A DNA stretch of 64,000 nt from Pseudomonas viridiflava (lineage in GTDB: Bacteria > Pseudomonadota > Gammaproteobacteria > Pseudomonadales > Pseudomonadaceae). Under the pieces are notes generated by a model that searched no databases, was not told where the DNA came from, and worked only from the letters and a program-made list of their open reading frames with translations. The stretch is from assembly GCF_900585905.1 (NCBI RefSeq), contig NZ_UTVH01000034.1, positions 124,001-188,000 of the forward strand, read 5' to 3'. The position numbers were made by a program, and so were the translations under genes. The first letter of the stretch is position 1; each line of letters begins with the position of its first letter. This document shows positions 27,010 to 34,654 of the stretch, piece by piece.

Positions 27010-28149
27010 ATGCGATTGGCTGACTTCATTATTGAAAATATCGAGCCGATTCTTCAGCGGTGGGAAGATTTCGCCCGCTCAATGACGCCTGCGGCAGACG
27101 GGATGGATGCAGAGGCCTTGCGTGACCATGCAGAGCAGATGTTGCGCACCATTGCAGCGGACTTGAAAAAACCGCAGAGCGAAGCGGTGCGTATGTCCAA
27201 GTCCCTGGGCAAAGGGCCGTCATCCATCAGCGACACGGCGGCTGAAATTCATGCCGACATCCGCTATGCATCCGGTTTCACCATCGGCCAGATGGTTGCC
27301 GAATACAGGGCCTTGCGCACCAGCGTGCTGGTGCTGTGGAGACCCGCTGACAGCGAGTGGGAAGAGCACAATGTAGAAGACATCATCCGCTTCAATGAAG
27401 GGATTGATCAGGCGCTCGCTGAATCGGTGGTCACCTACACCGAGGCTGTGGACGCTGCTCGCAATGTCTTCCTCGGTATCCTCGGTCATGACTTGCGCAG
27501 CCCGCTGGGGGCAATCTCGCTGGGTGCTGAAGTGTTACTGCGCGGTGGCGATTTGTCGCCCAAATCCACCAAGAATGTCACTCGCATCCAGACCAGCGTC
27601 ATCCGTTCGATCAAGATTGTCGGCGATCTTCTGGACTTCACCCGCACCCATCTCGGTGCTGGCATCCCGGTCCGCAAACGGCGTGAAGATTTTACCCAGG
27701 CCTGTGCAGACATGGTCGAGGAAGCTCGCGAGTACCATCCCGGGCGCTGCATCGAGCTGGACGCCGAACCGGGTGTTGAGAGTCATTTTGATCGACCGCG
27801 CATGGAACAGGTCATCTCCAATCTGCTGGGCAATGCGCTCAAGCACGGTGACGCCAACGAGCCTGTTACGGTGAGGCTCCAGGCTCAGGACAGCTGTGTC
27901 GTGCTCTCGGTGCACAATGCCGGGCCGCCCATTGACGAGGACGCCAAGGCCAGCATGTTCAACCCTATGGTTCGCCAGCTCAAAGCGGGAAACGCTGAAT
28001 ATGGCTCGGGCGCGGGACTGGGTCTGGGCCTTTATATTGCCAGTGCAATTGTGGACGCCCATGAAGGCAACATCGATGTGGTGTCCACCCAAGGCAGCGG
28101 CACGACATTCATCGTCCGTTTGCCTCTGGTTGAGCACGAACCCGGCTAG
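27010..28149 (+). CDS. Soluble sensor histidine kinase with RsbRD-like N-terminus
   Basis: A 379-aa protein from ATG 27010 with no membrane segment. Residues 1-140 are helical (MRLADFIIENIEPILQRWED, then GFTIGQMVAEYRALRTSVL) and resemble the RsbRD N-terminal domain found in stress-response sensors. The kinase core follows: HisKA with FLGILGHDLRSPLGAISLGA (His160), then HATPase with QVISNLLGNALKHG (N-box), VHNAGPPI (G1-like) and GSGAGLGLGLYIASAI (G2). No response regulator is adjacent. It is divergent from the psmE-like gene across 410 bp and ends in a strong terminator. What it senses is unknown. Confidence 0.88.
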   Translation: MRLADFIIENIEPILQRWEDFARSMTPAADGMDAEALRDHAEQMLRTIAADLKKPQSEAVRMSKSLGKGPSSISDTAAEIHADIRYASGFTIGQMVAEYRALRTSVLVLWRPADSEWEEHNVEDIIRFNEGIDQALAESVVTYTEAVDAARNVFLGILGHDLRSPLGAISLGAEVLLRGGDLSPKSTKNVTRIQTSVIRSIKIVGDLLDFTRTHLGAGIPVRKRREDFTQACADMVEEAREYHPGRCIELDAEPGVESHFDRPRMEQVISNLLGNALKHGDANEPVTVRLQAQDSCVVLSVHNAGPPIDEDAKASMFNPMVRQLKAGNAEYGSGAGLGLGLYIASAIVDAHEGNIDVVSTQGSGTTFIVRLPLVEHEPG

Positions 28150-28180
28150 CCGCCAGGGCGCAGCGCCAAGGAATAAAGAG

Positions 28181-28218
28181 TAAAAAAAAACGGGGCATCA
28201 CAGTGATGCCCCGTTTTT
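28181..28218. terminator. Bidirectional intrinsic terminator
   Basis: CGGGGCATCA (28191-28200), 3-nt loop, TGATGCCCCG (28204-28213), with nine A residues before and five T residues after. It serves the kinase gene on the plus strand and the sugar dehydrogenase gene, which ends at 28233, on the minus strand. Confidence 0.92.
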
Positions 28219-28232
28219 GTTGCAGTGGTGGA

Positions 28233-29525
28233 TTACTGGTTGCGCGTGACTCGCCAGATGGTATTGGCAAGGTCATCGGCGATGATCAGTGCACCTTTGG
28301 GGTCCACGGTCACGCCCACCGGACGACCACGGGTCTTGCCTTCTGCGTCGCGAAAGCCGGTGGCGAAATCGACAGGCTCACCAGCCGGCCGGCCATTGCT
28401 GAACGGCACGAAGATGACTTTGTAACCCACCGGGTTGGGACGGTTCCAGCTGCCGTGCTCGCCGACAAATGCGCCGTTGGCGAATTTCTCACCCATGGCC
28501 GGCTCGGAGAAATCGACCCCCAGCGCGGCGACGTGAGAGCCCAGGCTGTAATCAGGCTTGATCGCTGCGGCCACCTTGGCCGGATTCTGCGGCTGCGCCC
28601 GGGTATCGACGTTCTGGCCCCAGTAGCTGTACGGCCAGCCGTAAAATGCACCTTCTTTCACCGAGGTCAGATAATCCGGCACCAGGTCCGGACCAAGCTC
28701 ATCGCGTTCGTTGACCACTGACCACAGCTGGCCGGTTTCAGGCTGGATCGTCAGCGCAGTCGGGTTGCGCAGGCCGGTTGCATACGGCCTGTGGGCGCCG
28801 GTGGTGGCGTCGATCTGCCAGACCATGGCGCGATCGATCTCCACTTCCATGCCGCGCTCGGTGACGTTGCTGTTAGAGCCGATGCCGACGTACAGATAAC
28901 GGCCGTCCGGGCTGATGGTCAACGCCTTGGTCCAGTGGTGATTGATTTCGGCTGGCAGGTCGGTGACTTTGGTCGGCGCTGCGCTGGCCTTGGTCTGGCC
29001 ATCCTGATAGTCGAAGCGCAAAAGAGCGTCCTGGTTGGCCACGTACAGTTTGCCGTCGGCGAAGGCCAGACCGTAGGGCGCATTGAGGTTTTCAGCAAAC
29101 ACGGTCTTGAGCTCGTACTTGCCGTCACCGTCAGCATCGCGCAGCAGGGTCAGGCGGTTGCCGCCCTTGACCTGGGTATTGCCCTTGGCCTTGATCACGC
29201 TGGCGATGACATCCTTGGGTTTGAGCTTGGCAGCACTGCCGCCGCGCCCTTCGGCCACCAGAATGTCGCCATTGGGCAGCACCAGGGTTTGCCGCGGGAT
29301 CGCCAGATCGGTGGCAATCGCGGTGATGCTGAAACCTTCCGGTACAGTCGGCTTCTGATCGCCCCACGCCTTGGGCTCGGCAATTTTCATGCTCGGCAGC
29401 AGGCCGCGATCAGGTGCTGGCAGTTTTGGGTCCGGGCCGCGTGCCTGAGTAGGTTCGCCGTCGCCGCCACAGGCGCTCAACAGCAGCGCCACGCTCAACA
29501 TTGTCAGTGCGCTTATATGCTTCAT
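28233..29525 (-). CDS. Sorbosone dehydrogenase-like PQQ-dependent sugar dehydrogenase (lipoprotein)
   Basis: A 430-aa protein from ATG 29525 with a GGAGG ribosome-binding site. A lipoprotein signal (MKHISALTMLSVALLLSACG; lipobox LSAC, Cys19) is followed by a six-bladed beta-propeller of the soluble glucose/sorbosone dehydrogenase family: VPEGFSITAIATDLAIPRQT, LPNGDILVAEGRGG, GLRNPTALTIQPETGQLWSV, VNERDELGPDLVPD and a late FSEPAMG..AFVGEHGSWNR block. It probably oxidises an aldose or sugar aldehyde in the periplasm with PQQ, giving electrons to the respiratory chain; the substrate is not shown. It overlaps the upstream DUF2231 gene by 4 bp (ATGA), so the two are co-translated. Confidence 0.88.
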   Translation of the reverse strand: MKHISALTMLSVALLLSACGGDGEPTQARGPDPKLPAPDRGLLPSMKIAEPKAWGDQKPTVPEGFSITAIATDLAIPRQTLVLPNGDILVAEGRGGSAAKLKPKDVIASVIKAKGNTQVKGGNRLTLLRDADGDGKYELKTVFAENLNAPYGLAFADGKLYVANQDALLRFDYQDGQTKASAAPTKVTDLPAEINHHWTKALTISPDGRYLYVGIGSNSNVTERGMEVEIDRAMVWQIDATTGAHRPYATGLRNPTALTIQPETGQLWSVVNERDELGPDLVPDYLTSVKEGAFYGWPYSYWGQNVDTRAQPQNPAKVAAAIKPDYSLGSHVAALGVDFSEPAMGEKFANGAFVGEHGSWNRPNPVGYKVIFVPFSNGRPAGEPVDFATGFRDAEGKTRGRPVGVTVDPKGALIIADDLANTIWRVTRNQ

Positions 29526-29950
29526 TGCGCATCCTCCGAACGCAGATTGCTCAGGCCTGTCCACGTGGCGATGCAGGCCAGGGCGGTGACGATCACCGAC
29601 AGCACCAGACCGCTCGGCATCACGGCCCAGGCGTCTTTGGCGTGCTCGAAGGCATTGATCAGCCCCAGTCCCCACGTCACCAGTAATAACAGGAAGTACA
29701 GGACCGGGCGCCCCGCCTTGTGGTCGGCGCGGATCAGGTTGACCAGCGCAAACAGCAGCGCCAGACCGCAAAACAGCAAACCACCGGCAATCAGCCAGGC
29801 AGCAAAATTGCTCCACTGCACTTGATACGTCTGAAAGTAGGCAATGTCACTGAGCAATGCGCCGAGGAACAGCGGCACGGTACCGGCCAGCAAGGTCGCG
29901 TGTAACGGGCTGGGCGTTATTCGGTAGAGCGGGTGGGCGGAAGTGGTCAC
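29522..29950 (-). CDS. DUF2231 membrane protein
   Basis: A 142-aa protein from GTG 29950, chosen for the AAGGAG ribosome-binding site. Four hydrophobic helices are visible (about 14-38, 48-70, 81-99 and 110-133), and PSPLHATLLAGTVPLFLGALLSD (residues about 14-36) is the typical DUF2231 opening with a conserved His. Such small four-helix inner-membrane proteins often accompany PQQ-type sugar dehydrogenases, and here the overlap with the dehydrogenase gene suggests it passes electrons or anchors the enzyme. This role is an inference. Confidence 0.85.
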   Translation of the reverse strand: MTTSAHPLYRITPSPLHATLLAGTVPLFLGALLSDIAYFQTYQVQWSNFAAWLIAGGLLFCGLALLFALVNLIRADHKAGRPVLYFLLLLVTWGLGLINAFEHAKDAWAVMPSGLVLSVIVTALACIATWTGLSNLRSEDAQ

Positions 29951-30228
29951 GACAACTCCTTATCATTTTGCGGCTCAGGTGAGGCACTGTGCACAGGCAC
30001 GAGCTCGTCAAGTCGCGCTGACTGCGCATAAAGAAGGATCGTACCGTGGTAGCGATAGTTCAGTGTTCTGTCACTGAAATATCCGGAAACATTGGCCTTT
30101 GACGCCGTGGGAGTTCGCGCTGCGGTCGGCGGCAGTAGGGCCGCGAGCTACCGTCTGTCACCTGCGCGGGATGCAGGGTCGGGTCTGGCGGACCAAAGCA
30201 GGGTCCCATTTGCCATGAGGAAACAGCC

Positions 30229-30561
30229 ATGAAACACAAGATCACCGCTTTGATGCTTGCAGGGTTACTCGGAGGGACTTCGTTGCTGGCCATCGCTGCC
30301 GATAATACGCCCGCCACCCCCAACGCTGGCCCCAGCCTCAACGCAGCCGAGCCGCAGAAAGGCGCCGACCCCCGGGTACAGGGCGGTGACGCTGGACGTC
30401 AGGGCGCTGCAGGCTCCGGCGACGCAGCACACGGCTCCACCGGGAGCGCCACGGGCGGCACCACTGGCAGCGGCTCGATGAAAAACGGCGCTGGCGGCGG
30501 CGATGTGCCGCGTACCCAGGGCAATGGCGCCGTGAATGGCACCCGCGGTTCAGGAGAATGA
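30229..30561 (+). CDS. Small exported Gly/Ser-rich protein, function unknown
   Basis: A 110-aa protein from ATG 30229 with an AGGAAA ribosome-binding site. A clear signal peptide (MKHKITALMLAGLLGGTSLL ending AIAA) is followed by a low-complexity mature part of about 85 residues made mostly of Gly, Ala, Ser, Thr and Asn (for example GSGDAAHGSTGSATGGTTGS). No domain is recognisable and the mature part is probably disordered in the periplasm. The 278-bp gap upstream holds no other feature I can support. Confidence 0.72.
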   Translation: MKHKITALMLAGLLGGTSLLAIAADNTPATPNAGPSLNAAEPQKGADPRVQGGDAGRQGAAGSGDAAHGSTGSATGGTTGSGSMKNGAGGGDVPRTQGNGAVNGTRGSGE

Positions 30562-30646
30562 ACAGAGGTCAACGGTAGACAGCAGAAGGCCGGTGCAATA
30601 CCGGCCAGTGGGAGGAGGGCGCCTGATTACAACTGGCAATCAGCGG

Positions 30647-30871
30647 TCAGCCCGCGCTGCGGCTCGGATCGGCACTTCGCGGGTAGGTGCGTTCTTCTTC
30701 GAAGGTGCCGTCTTCCTTGTGGATTTTCAATGAAGCGGTCTCGTCGGCAAGAAATGCCTGCGCCAGATGAATAAGCTCGTCCTTTGTCCCGGCGGTCTTG
30801 GACGGCAGGGCCGCACCTTCCTTCTTGAGAGACCAATACGTCGCATCTTTGGTGATGTGGTAATTGTCCAT
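30647..30871 (-). CDS. DUF2188 domain protein
   Basis: A 74-aa protein from ATG 30871, with AAGGAG 8 nt upstream; the longer open frame is not coding. MDNYHITKDATYWSLKKEGA, DELIHLAQAFLADETASLKI and HKEDGTFEEERTYPRSADP reproduce the DUF2188 pattern of a small alpha+beta protein in which YHITxxxxxWxVKKEG and IHxxDGxxxxERTY are conserved. Members are commonly stress-induced in proteobacteria, but their function is unknown. An AlgU-like promoter may lie upstream. Confidence 0.85.
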   Translation of the reverse strand: MDNYHITKDATYWSLKKEGAALPSKTAGTKDELIHLAQAFLADETASLKIHKEDGTFEEERTYPRSADPSRSAG

Positions 30872-30933
30872 TTTCAACTCCTTGCTCACTGACATTCGAA
30901 AGCTACCTGGCGCGTTCGCGCGCGGTCTATGTA

Positions 30934-30962
30934 TAGAGAGGCATGCTGTCATGACGGAGTTC
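30934..30962 (-). promoter_or_regulatory. Possible ECF-sigma (AlgU-type) promoter of the DUF2188 gene
   Basis: On the minus strand GAACTC (30962-30957), 17 bp, TCTCTA (30939-30934), resembling the AlgU consensus GAACTT-N16/17-TCTGA. Weak match in the -10. Confidence 0.25.
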
Positions 30963-31010
30963 CACCTTTGTGTAGGTCGCATTTCACATCGTGCCCATGG
31001 CCTGCCTCTT

Positions 31011-31036
31011 CCCGGCTGAAGGCAGCCCCACGACAT
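31011..31036. repeat. Partial REP arm upstream of the first R-module gene
   Basis: CTTCCCGGCTGAAGGCAGCC followed by CCACGACAT corresponds to the right-hand arm of the REP hairpins at 32631-32735 and 34384-34478, and marks the left edge of the duplicated unit. Confidence 0.6.
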
Positions 31037-31088
31037 CTCGCACTTGCAGGGCGATTTCCTTTCTCGATACTGGCCACTAGTGGCCTTG

Positions 31089-31116
31089 AAACCATTGCCT
31101 GTTTCGCCTATCACAG
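31089..31116 (+). promoter_or_regulatory. Conserved upstream element, copy 1 (ECF-sigma-like promoter)
   Basis: AAACCA (31089-31094), 16 bp, TCACAG (31111-31116), 43 bp before the start of the first R-module gene. The same layout recurs at 32831 and 34491 as GAACCA-N16-TCACAA. The downstream half also forms the palindrome CACAGCTGTG. Confidence 0.45.
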
Positions 31117-31158
31117 CTGTGGCCGCCCGCTTGGGTGGCAAAATAAGGGAGAGTTTGA

Positions 31159-32625
31159 ATGGCCTCTATGCAAAAGATTTTCTGGTACGGCACCCCGGGC
31201 GGCGACGAATTTTTCAGTCCTTTCGACCTCAATGTCATCTACGGCGGTGCCGGTGACGACTACATCCAGGGTCGGGGTGACAGCGTGCTGATCGGTGGAG
31301 CCGGTTCAGACAGCCTCAACGCCAATGGAAACGCCGTCCTACGCTACGCCTCCATCAGCGACAGTAGCGGCTCGCAAATCGACTACATCGATTATTTCGC
31401 CAAGGAGGACCGCCTTGACCTGACCGCATTGGGTATTTCAGGCATTGGTGACGGCACTCACGGAACCGTTCAGCTCATCAGTACGACGGAAAACGGCAAT
31501 TACCGGACAATTCTCAGAAGTTACGACGTCGATGAAAACGGCAACCACTTTGAGCTGCTTCTGAGTGGCAATTACACCCTGACCAATGCCAACTTCCAGC
31601 GCCTGATTGCAGGCACCGATACCTACGAAGGCGTGGTAGGCACCTCCGCTGGCGCGGAAACCCTGATGGGCTATAAGGGGCGCGACAATCTGTGGGGGCT
31701 TGCCGGCGATGATCGTCTGGTCGGCGGCGAGGGTGGCGACAACTTGACAGGCGGCAGCGGTGCCGACGAGTTTGTCTTCAGTTCGACACTGGACAGCATG
31801 CGCACCTCTACTGGTGCTGCCCACCTGGCTGGCCGCGACCTGATCACCGATTTCAACGCCGCCGAAGGCGATCTCATCGATCTGTCTTCCCTGGGGTTCA
31901 GTGGCCTGGGCGATGGTTTCAATGGCACCTTGAAGGTCGTGGTCAGTGGCGCAGGTACGCGGATAGCGCAGACTGCGTTGAAGTCGCTGGAAGCGGACGC
32001 TGACGGCAATCAGTTTGAAATCCTGTTCGCCGGTGATCTCAGGGCGGACCTGAACCGCGACACGGTGGATTTTGGCAACACCAGTGGGCCCAGGATCATC
32101 ACCACGCTGAATCGTGATGACATGGATGTACTTGGCACCGGCGGTAACGACAGGCTGGCCGGTGGGGTAGGCAGTGACCAACTGTTGGGCTTTCAGGGCA
32201 ACGACATCATCAATGGTGGCGCTGGTGATGACGTCATGGCCGGTGGTATGGGCAAGGACACCCTCAGCGGCGGCGGTGGTCGCGATACATTCGTCTATTA
32301 CCGGATGACGGACAGTTTTCGCACGGCCGATGCCAGCCATTCGGACCTGATCACCGACTTCGAAAGCGGGGACCGTCTGTTCATTCTCGATCTGGGTTTT
32401 GACCGCACAGGCAATGGGCGCGACGGCAGCTTGAAGCTCGACTACAACGCAGAGCAGGACCGGACGTATCTGCGCTCGTTTGAAGCCGACGCCGACGGGC
32501 GCTTCTTTCAGATCGCCATGAGCGGCAACCAGACGAATGTTCCGGTGCTTTATGACGGCCTGTACCTGGACGAAGCGCCGATCTCCATCATCGGGGTCAA
32601 TCCGGCCGAGCCTGTGGCCTGGTAA
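31159..32625 (+). CDS. Stand-alone R-module (RTX) protein, copy 1
   Basis: A 488-aa protein from ATG 31159 (AAGGGAGAG ribosome-binding site). It consists only of three AlgE-type R-modules (about 18-150, 160-310 and 318-475). Each should combine RTX nonapeptides such as [29 protein letters not shown] and INGGAGDDVMAGGMGKDTLS with the roughly 100-residue cap ending NGNHFELLLSGN or DGNQFEILFAGD. There is no A-module and no signal peptide. The C-terminal tail SIIGVNPAEPVAW matches the other cluster proteins and is the probable secretion signal. In AlgE enzymes R-modules bind calcium and alginate; a secreted alginate-binding or matrix protein is inferred. It is a tandem duplicate of the next gene. 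Confidence 0.88.
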   Translation: MASMQKIFWYGTPGGDEFFSPFDLNVIYGGAGDDYIQGRGDSVLIGGAGSDSLNANGNAVLRYASISDSSGSQIDYIDYFAKEDRLDLTALGISGIGDGTHGTVQLISTTENGNYRTILRSYDVDENGNHFELLLSGNYTLTNANFQRLIAGTDTYEGVVGTSAGAETLMGYKGRDNLWGLAGDDRLVGGEGGDNLTGGSGADEFVFSSTLDSMRTSTGAAHLAGRDLITDFNAAEGDLIDLSSLGFSGLGDGFNGTLKVVVSGAGTRIAQTALKSLEADADGNQFEILFAGDLRADLNRDTVDFGNTSGPRIITTLNRDDMDVLGTGGNDRLAGGVGSDQLLGFQGNDIINGGAGDDVMAGGMGKDTLSGGGGRDTFVYYRMTDSFRTADASHSDLITDFESGDRLFILDLGFDRTGNGRDGSLKLDYNAEQDRTYLRSFEADADGRFFQIAMSGNQTNVPVLYDGLYLDEAPISIIGVNPAEPVAW

Positions 32626-32630
32626 ACACA

Positions 32631-32735
32631 ATGTCGTGGGACCGGCTTCAGCCGGGAAGGCGCAGGGTCTGCTACATAGATATAGATGTGCGGACTGCGC
32701 CTGCCTCTTCCCGGCTAAAGCCGGTCCCACGACAT
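32631..32735. repeat. REP hairpin between the two R-module genes
   Basis: A 29-bp arm (32631-32659, containing GTGGGACCGGCTTCAGCC) pairs with 32707-32735 with one mismatch. It begins 6 bp after the stop codon, so it can act as transcription barrier; it is also a likely recombination point for the tandem duplication. Confidence 0.8.
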
Positions 32736-32830
32736 CTCTCAAAGCGTCATCACTGACCCACTGAAATTTGCATACTTGCGGCTACAACGATGCAGCGCGA
32801 TCATTTCACTACTGGCAACTGCTGGCCTTC

Positions 32831-32858
32831 GAACCATCTTCTGTTTTGCTTATCACAA
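32831..32858 (+). promoter_or_regulatory. Conserved upstream element, copy 2 (ECF-sigma-like promoter)
   Basis: GAACCA (32831-32836), 16 bp, TCACAA (32853-32858), 42 bp before the start of the second R-module gene. The GAAC core and TC-A-A hexamer fit an AlgU-type promoter. Confidence 0.48.
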
Positions 32859-32899
32859 TTGTAGCCCCCAATATGGGTGGATAATCAGGGAGAGTTCCA

Positions 32900-34378
32900 A
32901 TGGCAGCTAAACAGAAAGTTTTCTGGTATGGCACGGCAGGTGTTGACGAGATTGCACCTTACGCCAATGACAACGTCATCTACGGCGGTGCCGGTAATGA
33001 CTACCTGGAGGGTAACTATAGCGGCAACAATGTGCTGATCGGCGGGGCTGGTCAGGACATGCTTTTGCTCTACGGAAGTACCGTCATACGTTATGCGTCC
33101 ATCAGCGACAGTTATCGAAACGATCGCGGGTCGCAAACCGACGACATCTATTTTTTCGACAAGGCCGACCGCCTTGACCTGACCGCGCTGGGCATTTCCG
33201 GCATCGGCAATGGCACTCGCGGGACCGTTCAGCTCGTCAGCAACGTAGATGAAAACGGCTACCGGACTACGAGTCTTAAAAGCTACGACGTTGATGAACA
33301 CGGCAACCGCTTCGAGCTCCACCTGAATGGTAATTACACCCTGACCAACGCCAACTTCCAGCGCCTGATTGACGGCAACGATGCGGGCGACACCCTTATC
33401 GGCACCTCGGAGGGTGCCGAGACCCTGATGGGGTACGAGGGGCGCGACACCTTGTCGGGGCTTGCCGGCGATGATCGTCTGGTGGGCGGCCTGGGCGTTG
33501 ACACGCTGACTGGCGGCTCTGGTGCCGATGAGTTCGTGTTCAGTTCAGTGTCCGACAGCATCCGTACTCCGACAGGTTCAGCGCACACGGGCGGTCGTGA
33601 TCTGATCACTGATTTCAACGCCGCCGAAGGCGATCTGATTGATCTGTCCTCTCTGGGGTTCAGTGGCCTGGGCAACGGCTTCAATGGCACCTTGAAAGTA
33701 GTGGTCAACGGCGTAGGCACGCAGACAGCGCTGAAGTCGCTGGAGGCGGACGCTGACGGCAATCAGTTTGAAATCCTGTTCAGCGGCGATCTCAGGGCGG
33801 ACCTGAATCGCGACACAGTGAATTTCGGCGACACCAGCGGGCCCAAGGTGGTCAACACGCTGACCCGGGACAACATTGACGTGGTCGGCACCGCTGGCAA
33901 CGACATCCTGACGGGCGGCTATGCCGATGACCAACTGGTGGGCTTTCAGGGTGACGACGTGATCAATGGCGGCACAGGCGATGACGTCATGGCCGGTGGC
34001 ATGGGCAAGGACATCCTCAGTGGCGGCAGCGGTCGCGATACATTCGTCTATTACCGGATGACCGACAGTTATCGCACGGCGGAGGCCAGCCATTCAGACC
34101 TGATCACCGACTTTGAGAGCGGAGACCGTCTGTTCGTGCTGGATCTGGGCTTTGACCACACTGGCGATGGGCGCAATGGCAGCTTGAAGCTCGACTACAA
34201 CGCAGAGCAGGACCGGACGTATCTGCGCTCGTTTGAAGCCGATGCCGACGGGCGCTTCTTTCAGATCGCATTGAGCGGCAACCAGACGAATGTTCCGGTG
34301 CTCTACGACGGCCTGTACCTGGACGAAGCGCCAATTTCCATCATCGGCGTCAACCCGGCTGAGCCTGCGGCCTGGTAA
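32900..34378 (+). CDS. Stand-alone R-module (RTX) protein, copy 2
   Basis: A 492-aa paralogue of the preceding gene, start to start 1741 bp away, with the same GGGAG ribosome-binding site and the same architecture of three R-modules and no A-module. The C-terminal third is almost identical in sequence (FQIALSGNQTNVPVLYDGLY and the tail SIIGVNPAEPAAW), whereas the first R-module differs more (GNYSGNNVLIGGAGQDMLLL). This points to a recent tandem duplication with possible gene conversion at the 3' end. Calcium-dependent folding outside the cell and export by the type I system are inferred from family knowledge. Its partner or ligand is not shown. Confidence 0.88.
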   Translation: MAAKQKVFWYGTAGVDEIAPYANDNVIYGGAGNDYLEGNYSGNNVLIGGAGQDMLLLYGSTVIRYASISDSYRNDRGSQTDDIYFFDKADRLDLTALGISGIGNGTRGTVQLVSNVDENGYRTTSLKSYDVDEHGNRFELHLNGNYTLTNANFQRLIDGNDAGDTLIGTSEGAETLMGYEGRDTLSGLAGDDRLVGGLGVDTLTGGSGADEFVFSSVSDSIRTPTGSAHTGGRDLITDFNAAEGDLIDLSSLGFSGLGNGFNGTLKVVVNGVGTQTALKSLEADADGNQFEILFSGDLRADLNRDTVNFGDTSGPKVVNTLTRDNIDVVGTAGNDILTGGYADDQLVGFQGDDVINGGTGDDVMAGGMGKDILSGGSGRDTFVYYRMTDSYRTAEASHSDLITDFESGDRLFVLDLGFDHTGDGRNGSLKLDYNAEQDRTYLRSFEADADGRFFQIALSGNQTNVPVLYDGLYLDEAPISIIGVNPAEPAAW

Positions 34379-34383
34379 ACACC

Positions 34384-34478
34384 ATGTCGTGGGACCGGCT
34401 TCAGCCGGGAAGAGGCAGGTACAGCCACCACATGTATTGCTGACCCGACGCCTTCCCGGTTAAAGCCGCTCCCACGAT
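34384..34478. repeat. REP hairpin after the second R-module gene
   Basis: Left arm 34384-34412, identical to the left arm after the first R-module gene, and right arm 34452-34478 with a few mismatches. Starts 6 bp after the stop codon. Confidence 0.78.
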
Positions 34479-34490
34479 GCCAGCGCCTGA

Positions 34491-34518
34491 GAACCATTGC
34501 TGGTTTTGCTGATCACAA
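34491..34518 (+). promoter_or_regulatory. Conserved upstream element, copy 3, with no R-module gene behind it
   Basis: GAACCA (34491-34496), 16 bp, TCACAA (34513-34518), the same element as upstream of both R-module genes, including the palindrome CACAATTGTG (34514-34523). The next gene is an unrelated esterase at 34655. Either the third R-module copy was deleted or the esterase has captured the promoter. Confidence 0.45.
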
Positions 34519-34654
34519 TTGTGTCCGAGTACGGTGACTGAGCGCCAGCTTCCATCATGGGAGTGCAACGTGGCGAGCAGGTTGTCCGGTAAACCGTGCG
34601 CCCCGTATTCGCGAAACATCCAATGACTATCGCCCCCCGCGTGAGAGCAAGCAA

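Noticed and set aside
31438-32742. A 434-codon minus-strand frame over the first R-module gene, and similar ones at 33578-34093 and 44323-45642
   Set aside because: Same antisense effect of R-module codon bias; the sense frames contain clear RTX repeats and conserved tails.
31005-34480. REP hairpins around the R-module genes considered as a CRISPR array or attachment sites
   Set aside because: Only a few palindromic units with no regular spacers, and whole genes between them; they match REP elements elsewhere in the window (40184).
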